Shown: one piece after another, positions 16,012-26,260 of the stretch
Numbering within the stretch: the first letter of the stretch is position 1
Layout of the letters: every line of letters begins with the position of its first letter
DNA from: Prevotella sp.
GTDB taxonomy: Bacteria > Bacteroidota > Bacteroidia > Bacteroidales > Bacteroidaceae
DNA: 64,000 nt
Direction: 5' to 3'
Assembly: GCA_016287755.1 (NCBI GenBank)
Contig: JAEEWT010000001.1
Location: 248,001-312,000 of the forward strand
The notes under the pieces: generated by a model
The model's input: the letters and a program-made list of their open reading frames with translations, nothing else
Database searches by the model: none
Told to the model about the DNA's origin: nothing
Position numbers and translations under genes: made by a program

Positions 16012-18435
16012 TTACTTGACAATCCATTCAAACAACCCTGCGGCATTGTCATCAGGCAATTCCACCTCTAAGCGCAAGGCGCTGGTCTTGACAGGATTGA
16101 AGTTCACGGTGCAGGCAGCGCCCTTTTCCGTGGGGTAGCCATCGGCTCCGCTTACGGGTTGCCACTGTCCTTGGGCATCCCGATAGAGAATACGCCACGA
16201 CTTAGGTACACGGCATCCGCCCCAAGGACCATCGTCGAACCAATAGACAGTGGCACTTTGTACTGTTAATTCCTGTGGGAACTCATAGGCGAGCCACTCG
16301 GTACACGCCTTTTTAGGCCACCAATGCGTGTAGGGAACAGAGCGGTCGTTTTCGTCTTTAGGTACCAGACGGTCGTTGATAGATGACAAGGCAGGCACTT
16401 CTGACGAAGTGGTTACCTTGCTCTGACTGGCCAGTGTGGCAGGTTGTGAGGGATTGGTAGCATTCAGATCCTGTGGCAGCCAAACACGCATCTTTCCACT
16501 GCCACGATGACACCAAGCATAGTAGGGAATGAGTGTCAAGGTCTGGTCCAACGCTTCCAGTTTCCCCTGCTTATTGAAGTTCAGGGTCTGGGCACTGGTG
16601 GTCAGGGTTTGTATGGGTGTGCCTGCAATCTCACCCTTGCCGAGGATGAACAGAGGAGTCTGGTTAAGTAGTGCCCCCATGATATCGAAGTGGTTGTCGG
16701 GGTGCTCAGCACAATAGACCAGCGGACCACGTTCCACGCTCACCATACCACGGTCGGCCTCCACCTTATTATTGGCACGAACGGTTCGAGCCTCCATGTC
16801 AAAATGAATCTGCACCTTGTCGCCCTTCTTCCACTTACGACTGATGGTATAATAGCCATCAGCGGACATGCTGCCGACTACAGAACCGTTTACCGTAATA
16901 GTATAGCCGAGACGTTTGTTGTCGGAATACTGATAAAGATTCGAGGGTACCACCTGATTCCTCACCCAGCCCGGAACACGAATTTTCATCGCGAATTGTC
17001 CGGCAGTATTCTGATCTACCGTCACCACGATATCACCATTCCAAGGGTATTCCGTTGCCTGACTCAGCACTACTTTTTTACCAGCGACACTGAGGTTGCC
17101 CTTGTTGGAGAGGAAGAGGTTTACATAGACGTTGCGATCCTTCACGGCATAGACATATCCTGGCAGTGAGGGGATGAAGCGGCAGATATTGCTCGGACAA
17201 CAAGCACAACCGAACCAAGCCTGACGCTGGTGCTGTCCCATCGACTCCAAGGGGTTCGGATAGAAGAAACCGTTCCCTTCAAGCGAGACACCGCTGATGA
17301 GTCCGTTGTAGAGTGTACGCTCAAGCACATCGTAGTATTTGGAATCGCCGTGGAGCAGGAACAGACGATAGTTCACATACACGTTACCAATGGCCGCACA
17401 GGTCTCGCAGTAAGCACTCATATTAGGCAGTTCATAGTTCTTGCCAAAGGCCTCCCCGTTGGAGGTAGCACCGATACCGCCTGTGATATAGAGTTTCTTG
17501 GAAACGATGTTGTCCCAGATGGCATCGATGGCCTTGATGTAGTCCTTATCGCCTGTCAAGGCAGCCACATCAGCCATGCCGGCATACATATAGGCGGCAC
17601 GTACCGCATGTCCCACAGCCTCATCCTGTTCGATGACAGGCTTGTGAGCCTGCGAGTAATCATGTACGATGGTGGTCTTTCCACGGTAGTCGAGGAAGAA
17701 CTTAGCCTCGTCGAGATACTTCTTGTCACCCGTCACGAGATACAGCTTTGCCAATGCCATCTCTGCAATCTGATGCCCTGGAACCACACAAGCCTGTCCG
17801 GGGTTCGGTCCCACCTCACGGCACACACAGTCGGCATAGCGAATGGCAATGTCGAGGAACTTACGGCTGCCCGTGGCCTGGAAATGAGCAATGGCCGCCT
17901 CCACCATATGTCCAAGGTTATAGAGCTCATGACTCAAGTCCTCCTCCTTGCTCCAACGTTTGTCGCCAGCCCACTCATGGGGCTCCTTCGGGTTCTGGGT
18001 ACGAGCAGTGTAGAGGTAGCCGTCAGGCTCCTGTGCCGAGGCAATCACATCCAGCACCGAGTCGATATACTGCACTAACTTCTTGTCAGGATAGGTCTGC
18101 AGTATATACGAGGCACCTTCAATGGTTTTGTAGGGATCGGTATCATCGAAAGAGAGTCCCTCCACCTTAAACACCTTTGAAGGGTCCTTCAGATGCTGGG
18201 CGGCATTCGAGAAGTTGGTGTAGCGCCCCGTCTCCTCACATTTCGAGAAAGCCAGTGGGATGGTTACCTTGCGACTGGCTTCCAGACGTTGTCCCCAGAA
18301 TGTACCCGGGGTCACCTTCACACTTGTAAACGGCACGGGGTTAATGGGGTAACCATGAGCCGAAGTCTGTTTCTTCCCTGCTGAGGCAGTGAGTGTCATT
18401 CCTGCCACCAGGATGATGGTCAAAAAACTTTTCAT
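16012..18435 (-). CDS. Beta-L-arabinofuranosidase, GH127/GH146 type (DUF1680)
   Basis: This 807-residue exported protein has the PF07944 (DUF1680) fold. Catalytic features fit the GH127 model: a general acid/base Glu in GEAFG (about 328), exactly 16 residues before the zinc-binding Glu344 of CETC, and the Cys pair in CACCPSN (412-413), one being the nucleophile. SFDDTDPYKTIEGASY and HELYNLGHMVEAA are also typical. A C-terminal discoidin-like beta-sandwich (about 690-807) may bind sugar. It removes terminal beta-L-arabinofuranose, as found on extensins, RG-II and arabinan side chains. It lies 51 bp after GH97 in one operon. GH127 versus GH146 cannot be settled by eye. Confidence 0.9.
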   Translation of the reverse strand: MKSFLTIILVAGMTLTASAGKKQTSAHGYPINPVPFTSVKVTPGTFWGQRLEASRKVTIPLAFSKCEETGRYTNFSNAAQHLKDPSKVFKVEGLSFDDTDPYKTIEGASYILQTYPDKKLVQYIDSVLDVIASAQEPDGYLYTARTQNPKEPHEWAGDKRWSKEEDLSHELYNLGHMVEAAIAHFQATGSRKFLDIAIRYADCVCREVGPNPGQACVVPGHQIAEMALAKLYLVTGDKKYLDEAKFFLDYRGKTTIVHDYSQAHKPVIEQDEAVGHAVRAAYMYAGMADVAALTGDKDYIKAIDAIWDNIVSKKLYITGGIGATSNGEAFGKNYELPNMSAYCETCAAIGNVYVNYRLFLLHGDSKYYDVLERTLYNGLISGVSLEGNGFFYPNPLESMGQHQRQAWFGCACCPSNICRFIPSLPGYVYAVKDRNVYVNLFLSNKGNLSVAGKKVVLSQATEYPWNGDIVVTVDQNTAGQFAMKIRVPGWVRNQVVPSNLYQYSDNKRLGYTITVNGSVVGSMSADGYYTISRKWKKGDKVQIHFDMEARTVRANNKVEADRGMVSVERGPLVYCAEHPDNHFDIMGALLNQTPLFILGKGEIAGTPIQTLTTSAQTLNFNKQGKLEALDQTLTLIPYYAWCHRGSGKMRVWLPQDLNATNPSQPATLASQSKVTTSSEVPALSSINDRLVPKDENDRSVPYTHWWPKKACTEWLAYEFPQELTVQSATVYWFDDGPWGGCRVPKSWRILYRDAQGQWQPVSGADGYPTEKGAACTVNFNPVKTSALRLEVELPDDNAAGLFEWIVK

Positions 18436-18486
18436 TGTTTTATTTCACAATTTTACTTTTTTACAATTTTACGATTTCATAATGCA

Positions 18487-20442
18487 TTATTCATTGTGCA
18501 TTATTTTCACCAAGAAGCCACCACCCGAAGCGAGTTTGAGCCTTATCTGCTCACCAGATACAAGTGACGTTGTTTCTACCTGGTAGTCCTCGGCGTTGTG
18601 ATTGGCATTGATACCGTCGGTTACGATGGTAGTATGATAGGCTGTGCCGGCAGGAAGGAAGTCGAGCGAGAGCATGATTTCCCTTTCGTCCCAGTTGGTT
18701 TGACCAGCCACATACCAGTCGTTGCCTTTGCGACGGGCAGTCACGATATAGCTACCCATTTCTCCCTGAAGAATCTTCGTCTCCTCCCATGTATCGGGAA
18801 TAGAGGTGATGATGTTCACGTATTCCGGTTCCTGCTCATAGTTAGTAGGAGCATCGCAGAGCATCGTGAAAGGAGAGTCGTGAATGACGTAGCACGCCAG
18901 CTGATGACAGCGTGTTCCCATCGATACTGGGTTCTCGTAACATTCCACCCAGTTCGTCTTCGTCCCGTTGTGCATGGCCCCCGGCGTGAAGTCAACATTA
19001 CCTGCCATCATACGAATGAAGGGGAAGGTGACATCATATTTGGGCATGTCGGTTTCTTTCTTAGCCCAGCGAGCCTCCTCCATTCCGAACACGCCCTCGT
19101 AGTTTAGAATATTGGGATAGGTACGGTTCATTCCCGTAGGCGTAAAGTAGCCATGGTAATCCACGAAAAGTTGATACTGCGCACAGGTCTTAGCCAATCT
19201 CTCTGCCATCTCCACCGCCGTTTGGTCGTTACGGTCCAGGAAGTCGATCTTCCAACCTTTAATACCCATCTTGGCATACTTCCCGCAGGCTTCCACCAGA
19301 TGCTCATCCAACACGTTGAAGACTGTCCATAGAACGATGCCGACTCCCTTCTGCCTACCGTAGTCAATCAGAAGCTGCAAGTCGATATTGGCTATCGGGT
19401 TCATGATATCCCCCTTTGCCGAGTCGTACCATCCTTCATCGAGCACCACATAGGGTATTCTGTTCTTGGCGGCAAAGTCGATATAATACTGATAGGTACG
19501 TGTATTGATACCCGCCTTGAAGTCCACCCCCTTCAGGTTCCAGTCGTTCCACCAGTCCCATGCCACCTTCCCGGGTTTAATCCATGAGGTATCACCTATC
19601 TGATTGGGTGTGGCGAGTGCATACACCAGATTGTTCACCGGCATCTCCCTGTCTTTTTCCGTAATCGCCATCACGCGCCAAGGATAGGTCCTTGCACCTG
19701 TCGATTGAGCAATGAAATGCTCGGTTTCATCAACATAACTCATACCCCTCCAAGAATAATAAGCCATCTTCTTGGGATACTTTGCAAAGGCTGCAGAGAG
19801 AACTGCACCACCTTGAGTTTTTTTCAGGAACATTCCCGGATAGGAGCGGAGGTCGGACTCAAGTATCGTTACTTTCACGTCACCGCTTTGGATGGTGGCA
19901 GGCAGGAAAGCATATTGATTCTTTGCTTCTGAGAGCAACGTCTCTTCATATACATTTTGAAAAGCCATGGCAAAAGGTTTCTGGTCGTTTGTCGAGTAAG
20001 CAAGCCATGCCTTGCTATGGTCAGGGAAAAGGAAGTCGGCGGTCTCATCCACAATCATGGTTTCCTTCTTATTCGTGGTATAGAACCGATAGGCCACGCC
20101 CTCATCGTAAGCCCTTACCTGCAATCCAAAACCGCCACCTAACTTCAGGTCCGCCTGCCGATAGGTCATCGTCAATGATTGCTGGCGGTAGAAGGGAGCA
20201 GAGATGGTCTCGGTAACCTTTGTTGTTCGGACACTACTGAACTGCACGTCCGACAGGGCAGACAGTCCTGCTTTCACCTTCACCACCGTTTTGTCATTGT
20301 GGGTGATGGAAAGGGTGATTCCATTGCTGACAGTCACCTTGTTCTTGCCATTAGGTGAGCATACGGTATAGTCTTTAGCCGTTGCTCCGCTACCTGCGAT
20401 GAATAACAAGGTAACGATAGTTAGTAGTTGTCTGAGCATCAT
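18487..20442 (-). CDS. GH97 glycoside hydrolase, retaining subgroup
   Basis: This 651-residue exported protein has an N-terminal beta-sandwich (about 25-280), a (beta/alpha)8 barrel and a C-terminal beta domain, the GH97 layout. VVLDEGWYD, GWKIDFLDRND and NYEGVFGMEEARW are family blocks. An Asp nucleophile in KIDF (about 400) points to the retaining subgroup, whose known activities include alpha-galactosidase and, in arabinose-related loci, beta-L-arabinopyranosidase; the inverting SusB type uses Glu bases instead. It is the first gene of the minus operon, with a -7 box at 20469-20476. Two adjacent ATG codons make the start uncertain by one codon. Confidence 0.9.
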   Translation of the reverse strand: MMLRQLLTIVTLLFIAGSGATAKDYTVCSPNGKNKVTVSNGITLSITHNDKTVVKVKAGLSALSDVQFSSVRTTKVTETISAPFYRQQSLTMTYRQADLKLGGGFGLQVRAYDEGVAYRFYTTNKKETMIVDETADFLFPDHSKAWLAYSTNDQKPFAMAFQNVYEETLLSEAKNQYAFLPATIQSGDVKVTILESDLRSYPGMFLKKTQGGAVLSAAFAKYPKKMAYYSWRGMSYVDETEHFIAQSTGARTYPWRVMAITEKDREMPVNNLVYALATPNQIGDTSWIKPGKVAWDWWNDWNLKGVDFKAGINTRTYQYYIDFAAKNRIPYVVLDEGWYDSAKGDIMNPIANIDLQLLIDYGRQKGVGIVLWTVFNVLDEHLVEACGKYAKMGIKGWKIDFLDRNDQTAVEMAERLAKTCAQYQLFVDYHGYFTPTGMNRTYPNILNYEGVFGMEEARWAKKETDMPKYDVTFPFIRMMAGNVDFTPGAMHNGTKTNWVECYENPVSMGTRCHQLACYVIHDSPFTMLCDAPTNYEQEPEYVNIITSIPDTWEETKILQGEMGSYIVTARRKGNDWYVAGQTNWDEREIMLSLDFLPAGTAYHTTIVTDGINANHNAEDYQVETTSLVSGEQIRLKLASGGGFLVKIMHNE

Positions 20443-20468
20443 TTCCTATGTTCTTTACTTTTCTGCTG

Positions 20469-20476
20469 CAAAGATA
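20469..20476 (-). promoter_or_regulatory. -7 box of the GH97 operon
   Basis: The minus strand reads TATCTTTG, about 27 bp before the GH97 start. The candidate operator lies directly upstream. Confidence 0.65.
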
Positions 20477-20503
20477 GTTATTTTCCATGATAACAGATAA
20501 AAC

Positions 20504-20587
20504 AATCGTCCAACTCCATAACAAAATCGTCCAAAAAACACCCTTTGTACACAGGTTTGGACTATTTTTGCATTTTCTTGGACGATT
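20504..20587. promoter_or_regulatory. Candidate operator: two pairs of 21-bp-spaced boxes
   Basis: AATCGTCCAA occurs at 20504-20513 and 20525-20534, 21 bp apart. The inverse TTGGACTATT is at 20557-20566 and TTGGACGATT at 20578-20587, again 21 bp apart. The whole is an inverted pair of direct repeats between two divergent promoters. AraC-type DNA-binding domains bind half-sites two helical turns apart, and the local hybrid sensor (37632-41540) ends in such a domain, so it is the likely binder. Confidence 0.7.
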
Positions 20588-20667
20588 GTTGCAGCCGGTC
20601 TCCTTCTTTTTATATTATTTTGCAGCGAAATCTAACGATTATTACTAACAAAACAAACATAACAACA

Positions 20668-23118
20668 ATGAAACAAAGAGCACTGTTACTGACAAGTCTT
20701 ACCTTGCTGACACTCTTTACAAGTCCTTGGCTGCCTATCTGTAGCCTTTCTGCGAGTGGTATCAAGAAGACTGTCGCTGCTCCAATTCAAGAGGTATCCT
20801 TCACGCAGGTACACCTGAATGACGGTTTTTGGTCGCCACGTATCGAGATCAATCGCACCGTATCCATCCCTTCTGCATTCCATGAATGTGAGGTGAACGG
20901 CCGTTTCGACAACTTTGCTTTGGCAGCCGGACTCATTCAAGGAGAGCACAAGGGCGATTTTTCCTTTGATGACACCGACCCCTATAAGATTATTGAAGGT
21001 GCATCGTATTCACTGGCTGTACACTATGATGCAAAACTCGACCATTACCTCGACTCTGTGATTAACATCATCGCCCAGGCTCAAGAACCAGATGGTTACC
21101 TGACCACATGCGTTACTAATAAGTGTACGCGCCTGAGTGGATGGTGGGGATCGCACAAGTGGGAAAAGATCAACTCGCACGAGCTCTATAACTCCGGTCA
21201 TCTCATTGAGAGTGCCGTAGCTCATTATCGTGCAACAGGTAAGAAGACCTTCCTCAACGTGGCCATCAAGAATGCCGATCTCGTGTGCAAGACCTTTGGT
21301 CCCAACGAGGGACAGATTCATCGTCCGGGTGGACACCCCATCATCGAGATGGCGCTTTGCAAACTGTATAAGGTGACGGGCAACAAGAAATACCTTGAGG
21401 GAGCCAAATATTTTGTTGAGGAGACAGGCCGTTGTACCGACGGTCATAAACCCAGCGAGTACTCACAGGACCACATGCCCATTCTGCAGCAGGAAGAGAT
21501 CGTAGGCCATGCTGTACGCGCCGGCTATCTCTATTCAGGTGTAGCGGATATGGCTGCACTAACTGGTGATAAGGCCTATTTCGAGGCATTGGAGCGTATC
21601 TGGGAGAATATGTCGTCTAAGAAACTCTTCATCACGGGTGGCATTGGTAGTCGTCCTCAAGGCGAGGGCTTCGGTCCCAACTACGAACTGAACAACCATA
21701 CTGCTTATTGCGAGACCTGTGCTGCCATTGCCAATGTCTATTGGAACTACCGCATGTTCCTGGCCACAGGCGAGAGCAAATTTATCGACGTTTGTGAGCG
21801 TGCTTTATATAATAATGTGTTGAGTGGCGTAAGTCTTTCCGGCGACAAGTTCTTCTATGACAACCCATTGGAGAGCAACGGCGAGCACGAGCGCCAGAAG
21901 TGGTTCGGATGCGCCTGCTGCCCAGGCAATATCACTCGTTTCGTGGCCTCCGTACCTGGTTACATCTATGCCAAGCAAGGCAAAGATATCTTCGTAAACC
22001 TCTATGCACAAGGTAAGGTTCGGATTGGTAACATCGAGCTGGAACAGACCACCGACTACCCATGGGACGGTAAGATCCGTATCAAAGTAGCAAAGGGCAG
22101 TGGCAAGTTCGCCATCAAACTACGCATCCCTTCCTGGCTGAAAACCTCGCCCACGAACAACGACCTTTATCAGTATCTGGACAAGGCCAAGACTTATAGT
22201 GTAAGTGTGAACGGACAGGCAATCTATCCAGAGAACCATGACTATATTACCTTGAACCGCAGTTGGAAAAAGGGCGACGTTATCGAACTCAACTTCCCGA
22301 TGGATGTGCGTCGCATCGTGGCTAACGACAATGCTGAAGACGACCGTGGCAAAGTTACCTTGGAACGCGGTCCTATCGTGTTCTGTCTTGAAGGCAACGA
22401 CCAGACCGACCACAAGGTCTTCAACAAATATATTCTCAACAGCGCACCCATCACTGCCCATTATGAGGCCAACCTCCTGAATGGCGTGATGGTGCTTGAA
22501 GGTGAAGCCAAGGAATTGCAGCAGGATGGAGAAATCAAGGACGTGAAATTCCGGGCCATCCCCTACTCTACTTGGAACAACCGTGGTAACGAGCAGATGG
22601 AGATATGGATTGCCAACACCCCAGCTAAGGCCATTGCCACACCACTGCCGACAATTGCTTCAAAGGCTCAGACCTTCTGTAATCGGGGACCTATCCAGAA
22701 TGATGCCCCTGAGACCGCTCCTGTAGATTCTTGGGCTGGCGGCACCAACGACCAGTGGGAACCCCGCCGAAGCAGTGACACCTCTAAGCCTTACCACTAT
22801 TGGTGGCTCAAGCAAGGCTCTACCGAGGCTATTACCTATCAGTTCGACCAGGAATACGAGGTAAGTAATGTACAGGTGTATTGGCTCGACTTCGACCACT
22901 ACGATGGCAATTTCCGCACCCCCGAATCGTGGACGCTCTATTATAAGGATGCCCAAAATGAGTGGCAGGAGGTAGCAGACCACACTCCTTACACCGTGGC
23001 CAAGGACTGCTACAACAGTGTCGACTTCGCCCCTGTGAAGACCACAGGCCTGAAGATTCTCGCCAAACTGCGTAAGGGTGAGTCGGGCGGAGTACTCGAA
23101 TGGAAAGTGAACAAATAA
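20668..23118 (+). CDS. Second beta-L-arabinofuranosidase, GH127/GH146 type (DUF1680)
   Basis: From ATG 20668 the 816-residue protein has a signal peptide, a DUF1680 catalytic module and a C-terminal discoidin-like domain (about 700-816). The key residues are present: Glu in GEGFG (about 333), zinc-site Glu349 in CETC, and Cys417-Cys418 in CACCPG. It is clearly paralogous to the protein at 16012-18435 but well diverged, so a different aglycone or linkage is likely. It heads the plus-strand PUL operon, 45 bp before susC. An upstream in-frame start at 20545 would put non-signal residues before the leader and was not chosen. Confidence 0.9.
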   Translation: MKQRALLLTSLTLLTLFTSPWLPICSLSASGIKKTVAAPIQEVSFTQVHLNDGFWSPRIEINRTVSIPSAFHECEVNGRFDNFALAAGLIQGEHKGDFSFDDTDPYKIIEGASYSLAVHYDAKLDHYLDSVINIIAQAQEPDGYLTTCVTNKCTRLSGWWGSHKWEKINSHELYNSGHLIESAVAHYRATGKKTFLNVAIKNADLVCKTFGPNEGQIHRPGGHPIIEMALCKLYKVTGNKKYLEGAKYFVEETGRCTDGHKPSEYSQDHMPILQQEEIVGHAVRAGYLYSGVADMAALTGDKAYFEALERIWENMSSKKLFITGGIGSRPQGEGFGPNYELNNHTAYCETCAAIANVYWNYRMFLATGESKFIDVCERALYNNVLSGVSLSGDKFFYDNPLESNGEHERQKWFGCACCPGNITRFVASVPGYIYAKQGKDIFVNLYAQGKVRIGNIELEQTTDYPWDGKIRIKVAKGSGKFAIKLRIPSWLKTSPTNNDLYQYLDKAKTYSVSVNGQAIYPENHDYITLNRSWKKGDVIELNFPMDVRRIVANDNAEDDRGKVTLERGPIVFCLEGNDQTDHKVFNKYILNSAPITAHYEANLLNGVMVLEGEAKELQQDGEIKDVKFRAIPYSTWNNRGNEQMEIWIANTPAKAIATPLPTIASKAQTFCNRGPIQNDAPETAPVDSWAGGTNDQWEPRRSSDTSKPYHYWWLKQGSTEAITYQFDQEYEVSNVQVYWLDFDHYDGNFRTPESWTLYYKDAQNEWQEVADHTPYTVAKDCYNSVDFAPVKTTGLKILAKLRKGESGGVLEWKVNK

Positions 23119-23163
23119 CTTACAATAAATAATAACATTAACAAACCTAAAAACAAAATTGGT

Positions 23164-26100
23164 ATGAAGAAACATTTTCTATGTTTACTTTTGCTGAGCG
23201 GGGCAGGCTTTGCCTATGCAGCAGAAGACGTATCGACTGACGTTGCTGCTGTCACTCAGCAGAGCGTCACTGTGAAGGGTGTCGTTAAGGACGCAAATGG
23301 AGAGCCCATCATCGGCGCCAGCGTCTTTGAGAAAGGCACCAGCAATGGTACTGTTACCGACTATGATGGTAATTATTCTTTGAAGGTTGCTAACAGTAAT
23401 GCAACCATCGTTGTTAGCTACATTGGGTATGTAACCCAAGAAGTTAAGGCTGGAAGTGATGTCGTTCTTCAAGAAGACAATGCACTTCTGAACGAGGTGG
23501 TAGTTATCGGTTATGGCACCCAGCGCAAAGCTGACGTGACCTCTGCCGTGGCCTCTGTAAAGGCCGAGGACTTCAACGCTGGTAAGATTGGTGACGCTGC
23601 CGAACTGGTGAAAGGTAAGATTGCCGGTCTGACGGTGGTGAACTCCAGCGGTGACCCGAAGGCCGGTTCTTCTATCCGCCTGCGTGGTATCACCACTTTG
23701 GTGGGCAGCCTCACTCCACTGATTCTGGTAGATGGTATTGAGGGTGACCTGAACACAGTGGCTCCCGAGAACATTGCCTCTATCGATGTGTTGAAAGATG
23801 CCTCTGCAGCCGCTATCTATGGTACGCGTGGCGCCAATGGTGTGATTATCATCACCACCAAAACCGGTAAACGCGACACTCCAGCTCAGGTTACTTATAA
23901 CGGTTATGCCTCGTTCTCGAAGTGGAGCAAGAAACTTGACTTCATGGACACTCACGACGTAATCTATGGCAAGACGGCTCAGGAATATTTAGGTTACGAT
24001 ACCGACTGGCTCGCAGGCGTCACCCGCAAGGCTGGTTTCAAACACAACCATGACCTGAGCATCAGCGGCGGTTCGAAGAACTCGGCCTATTCTGCCAACA
24101 TCTCCTACGCCAAGGAAGAGGGTATCATCCGCGAGACATCCAACGAGAACTTCAAGATGCAGATGGACTACACCCAGTTTATCTGGAACGACATCGTGAA
24201 GTTCAACTTCAATGCCCTGGTGACCCGTCAGAAATATACCAACGACAATCTGAACGGCTACTCGCACACCAACCCCTACCGCCAGGCACTCATCCACAAC
24301 CCCTCGGAGCCTGTCTATAACGAGGATGGCTCGTACTACGAGAACTTCAACAAACTGCAGTACTACAACCCCATTGCCCTCATCAACGAAGCCTTTGGTG
24401 ATACCCGCATCCGTTTCTCACAGTTAGTGGGCAACGTCACTGTAGAACCCATCAAGGGATGGAAGACCAACCTGATGATTTCTTGGGGTGAGACCGCTGC
24501 CACCAGTGAGAATTGGACCAGTCCGCTGCATCAGTCGCTCGTTCGCGAGGGATGGAATGGTGCTGCCAGCAAGAGTGAAGGCAACGGCGTGAGCAAGAAC
24601 CTGGAACTGACCACCCGCTACGATACCCAGTGGGGCGAGCATCGCTTCAACAGCATCGTGGGCTACAGCTATCTCTTCAATGAGAACGATGGCTTCAACG
24701 CAGGTAATCAGGACTTCTCTACCACCGCCTTCCTGTGGAACAACCTGGGCAATGGTACGTTCATCAACGACAAGGACCACCACGCCTGGATGGGCAGCTA
24801 CAAGAACGACAGTAAGCTGGTAGGTTTCTTCGGTCGTATCAGTTATGGCTATGCCGACAAATACAATGCTCTGGTTAGCATCCGTCATGAGGGTAGTTCC
24901 AAGTTCGGTGCCAACCACAAGTGGGCTACCTTCCCCTCGGTTTCCCTGGGCTGGAACATCATGAACGAGGCGTTCATGGAAGGCACCCGTTCTTGGCTCG
25001 ACAACCTGCGTCTGCGTGTGGGCTATGGTGTGACGGGTATCACCCCGGGCGACAACTACCTGGCTCAGAACATCTATAAGTTTGCCGACTATGGTGATGT
25101 GCTCTCAATGGACGGCAAGTGGATCAAGACGCTCGAGGTGGCCCAGAACCCCAACCCCGACCTGAAATGGGAGGTGAGCAAAGAATGGAACTTCGGTCTC
25201 GACTACGGTTTCCTGAACAACCGCATCCACGGTTCATTGGATGTCTATGTGAAGACCACCAACGACCTGCTCTTCTGGTACAATGTGCCTATGCCACCAA
25301 ACCTCTATAGTTCTACACTGGTTAACGTGGGCGACATGCGCAACACGGGTATTGAGCTGATGATTGAGGCCATTCCCGTCATGACCAAGGACTTTGAGTG
25401 GACTACCACGCTGACCGCCTCACACAACAAGAACAAACTGCTGAAACTGAGCAATGACCTCTACGAGACCGACAACTTCCAGGAGGTGGGCGGCATTAGC
25501 GACCCCATCAGCACCGAGACCCACTGCATGGAGGTGGGTAAGCCTCTGGGTGACTTCTGGGGACTGAAGTTTGTGGGCTACGACAAGGACGGCTTTGCCC
25601 TTGTGGAGGCCAGTGACGGTAATGGTGGCTGGACGGTGAAGCAGTTCAACGCCAACCTGAACAACCTGGAGAACCGCCAGCGCTTAGGTAGTGGTACCCC
25701 GAAGGTGATTCTCGGATGGGGCAACACCTTCCGCTACAAGAACATCGACCTCTCGATGCAGTTCACCAGTCAGTTGGGCTACAAGATCCTGAATGCCTCT
25801 CGTTGCTTCTACGAGAACAACTCGATTGCCTACAACCGTTTGAAGACCGCTGCCGACCTGCACCCCGCCATCAACCTCGACGGCACACCTTACATTGACC
25901 CCGAGACAGGTCAGCAGAAGATGGTAACCATGTCGCAGTCGATGGGACAGGGCTTCTGGAGCGACCACTTGGAGAACGGTGACTTCCTGAAGCTGAGCAA
26001 CATCACCCTGGGATACACTTTCACTCCGAAGGGTGCCTTAAGCAACTACATCAAGAAGGCACGTATCTATGCCAATGCCACCAACCTGTTCTGCATCACA

Positions 26101-26217
26101 GGCTACACAGGTATCGACCCGGAAGTAGATAATTACTTCATGGCTCCCGGTATCGATGACCGTGACAAGTATCCTGTGACCCGCAACTTTACTGTTGGAC
26201 TTTCACTTAGCTTCTAA
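23164..26217 (+). CDS. SusC-like TonB-dependent outer-membrane transporter
   Basis: This 1017-residue protein starts with a signal peptide, a carboxypeptidase-regulatory-like domain (VKGVVKDANGEPIIGASVF, about 38-110), a plug domain containing VVVIGYGTQRKADVTSAV, and a 22-strand barrel ending in an aromatic residue (VGLSLSF). There is no extra STN domain, so it should not signal to an anti-sigma factor. It imports oligosaccharides bound by the SusD partner encoded 43 bp downstream. Regulation is therefore expected from the hybrid two-component protein. Confidence 0.96.
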   Translation: MKKHFLCLLLLSGAGFAYAAEDVSTDVAAVTQQSVTVKGVVKDANGEPIIGASVFEKGTSNGTVTDYDGNYSLKVANSNATIVVSYIGYVTQEVKAGSDVVLQEDNALLNEVVVIGYGTQRKADVTSAVASVKAEDFNAGKIGDAAELVKGKIAGLTVVNSSGDPKAGSSIRLRGITTLVGSLTPLILVDGIEGDLNTVAPENIASIDVLKDASAAAIYGTRGANGVIIITTKTGKRDTPAQVTYNGYASFSKWSKKLDFMDTHDVIYGKTAQEYLGYDTDWLAGVTRKAGFKHNHDLSISGGSKNSAYSANISYAKEEGIIRETSNENFKMQMDYTQFIWNDIVKFNFNALVTRQKYTNDNLNGYSHTNPYRQALIHNPSEPVYNEDGSYYENFNKLQYYNPIALINEAFGDTRIRFSQLVGNVTVEPIKGWKTNLMISWGETAATSENWTSPLHQSLVREGWNGAASKSEGNGVSKNLELTTRYDTQWGEHRFNSIVGYSYLFNENDGFNAGNQDFSTTAFLWNNLGNGTFINDKDHHAWMGSYKNDSKLVGFFGRISYGYADKYNALVSIRHEGSSKFGANHKWATFPSVSLGWNIMNEAFMEGTRSWLDNLRLRVGYGVTGITPGDNYLAQNIYKFADYGDVLSMDGKWIKTLEVAQNPNPDLKWEVSKEWNFGLDYGFLNNRIHGSLDVYVKTTNDLLFWYNVPMPPNLYSSTLVNVGDMRNTGIELMIEAIPVMTKDFEWTTTLTASHNKNKLLKLSNDLYETDNFQEVGGISDPISTETHCMEVGKPLGDFWGLKFVGYDKDGFALVEASDGNGGWTVKQFNANLNNLENRQRLGSGTPKVILGWGNTFRYKNIDLSMQFTSQLGYKILNASRCFYENNSIAYNRLKTAADLHPAINLDGTPYIDPETGQQKMVTMSQSMGQGFWSDHLENGDFLKLSNITLGYTFTPKGALSNYIKKARIYANATNLFCITGYTGIDPEVDNYFMAPGIDDRDKYPVTRNFTVGLSLSF

Positions 26218-26260
26218 AGAAGAATTGAAGGATTAAAGAATTGTAAAATTGAAGTCAATT

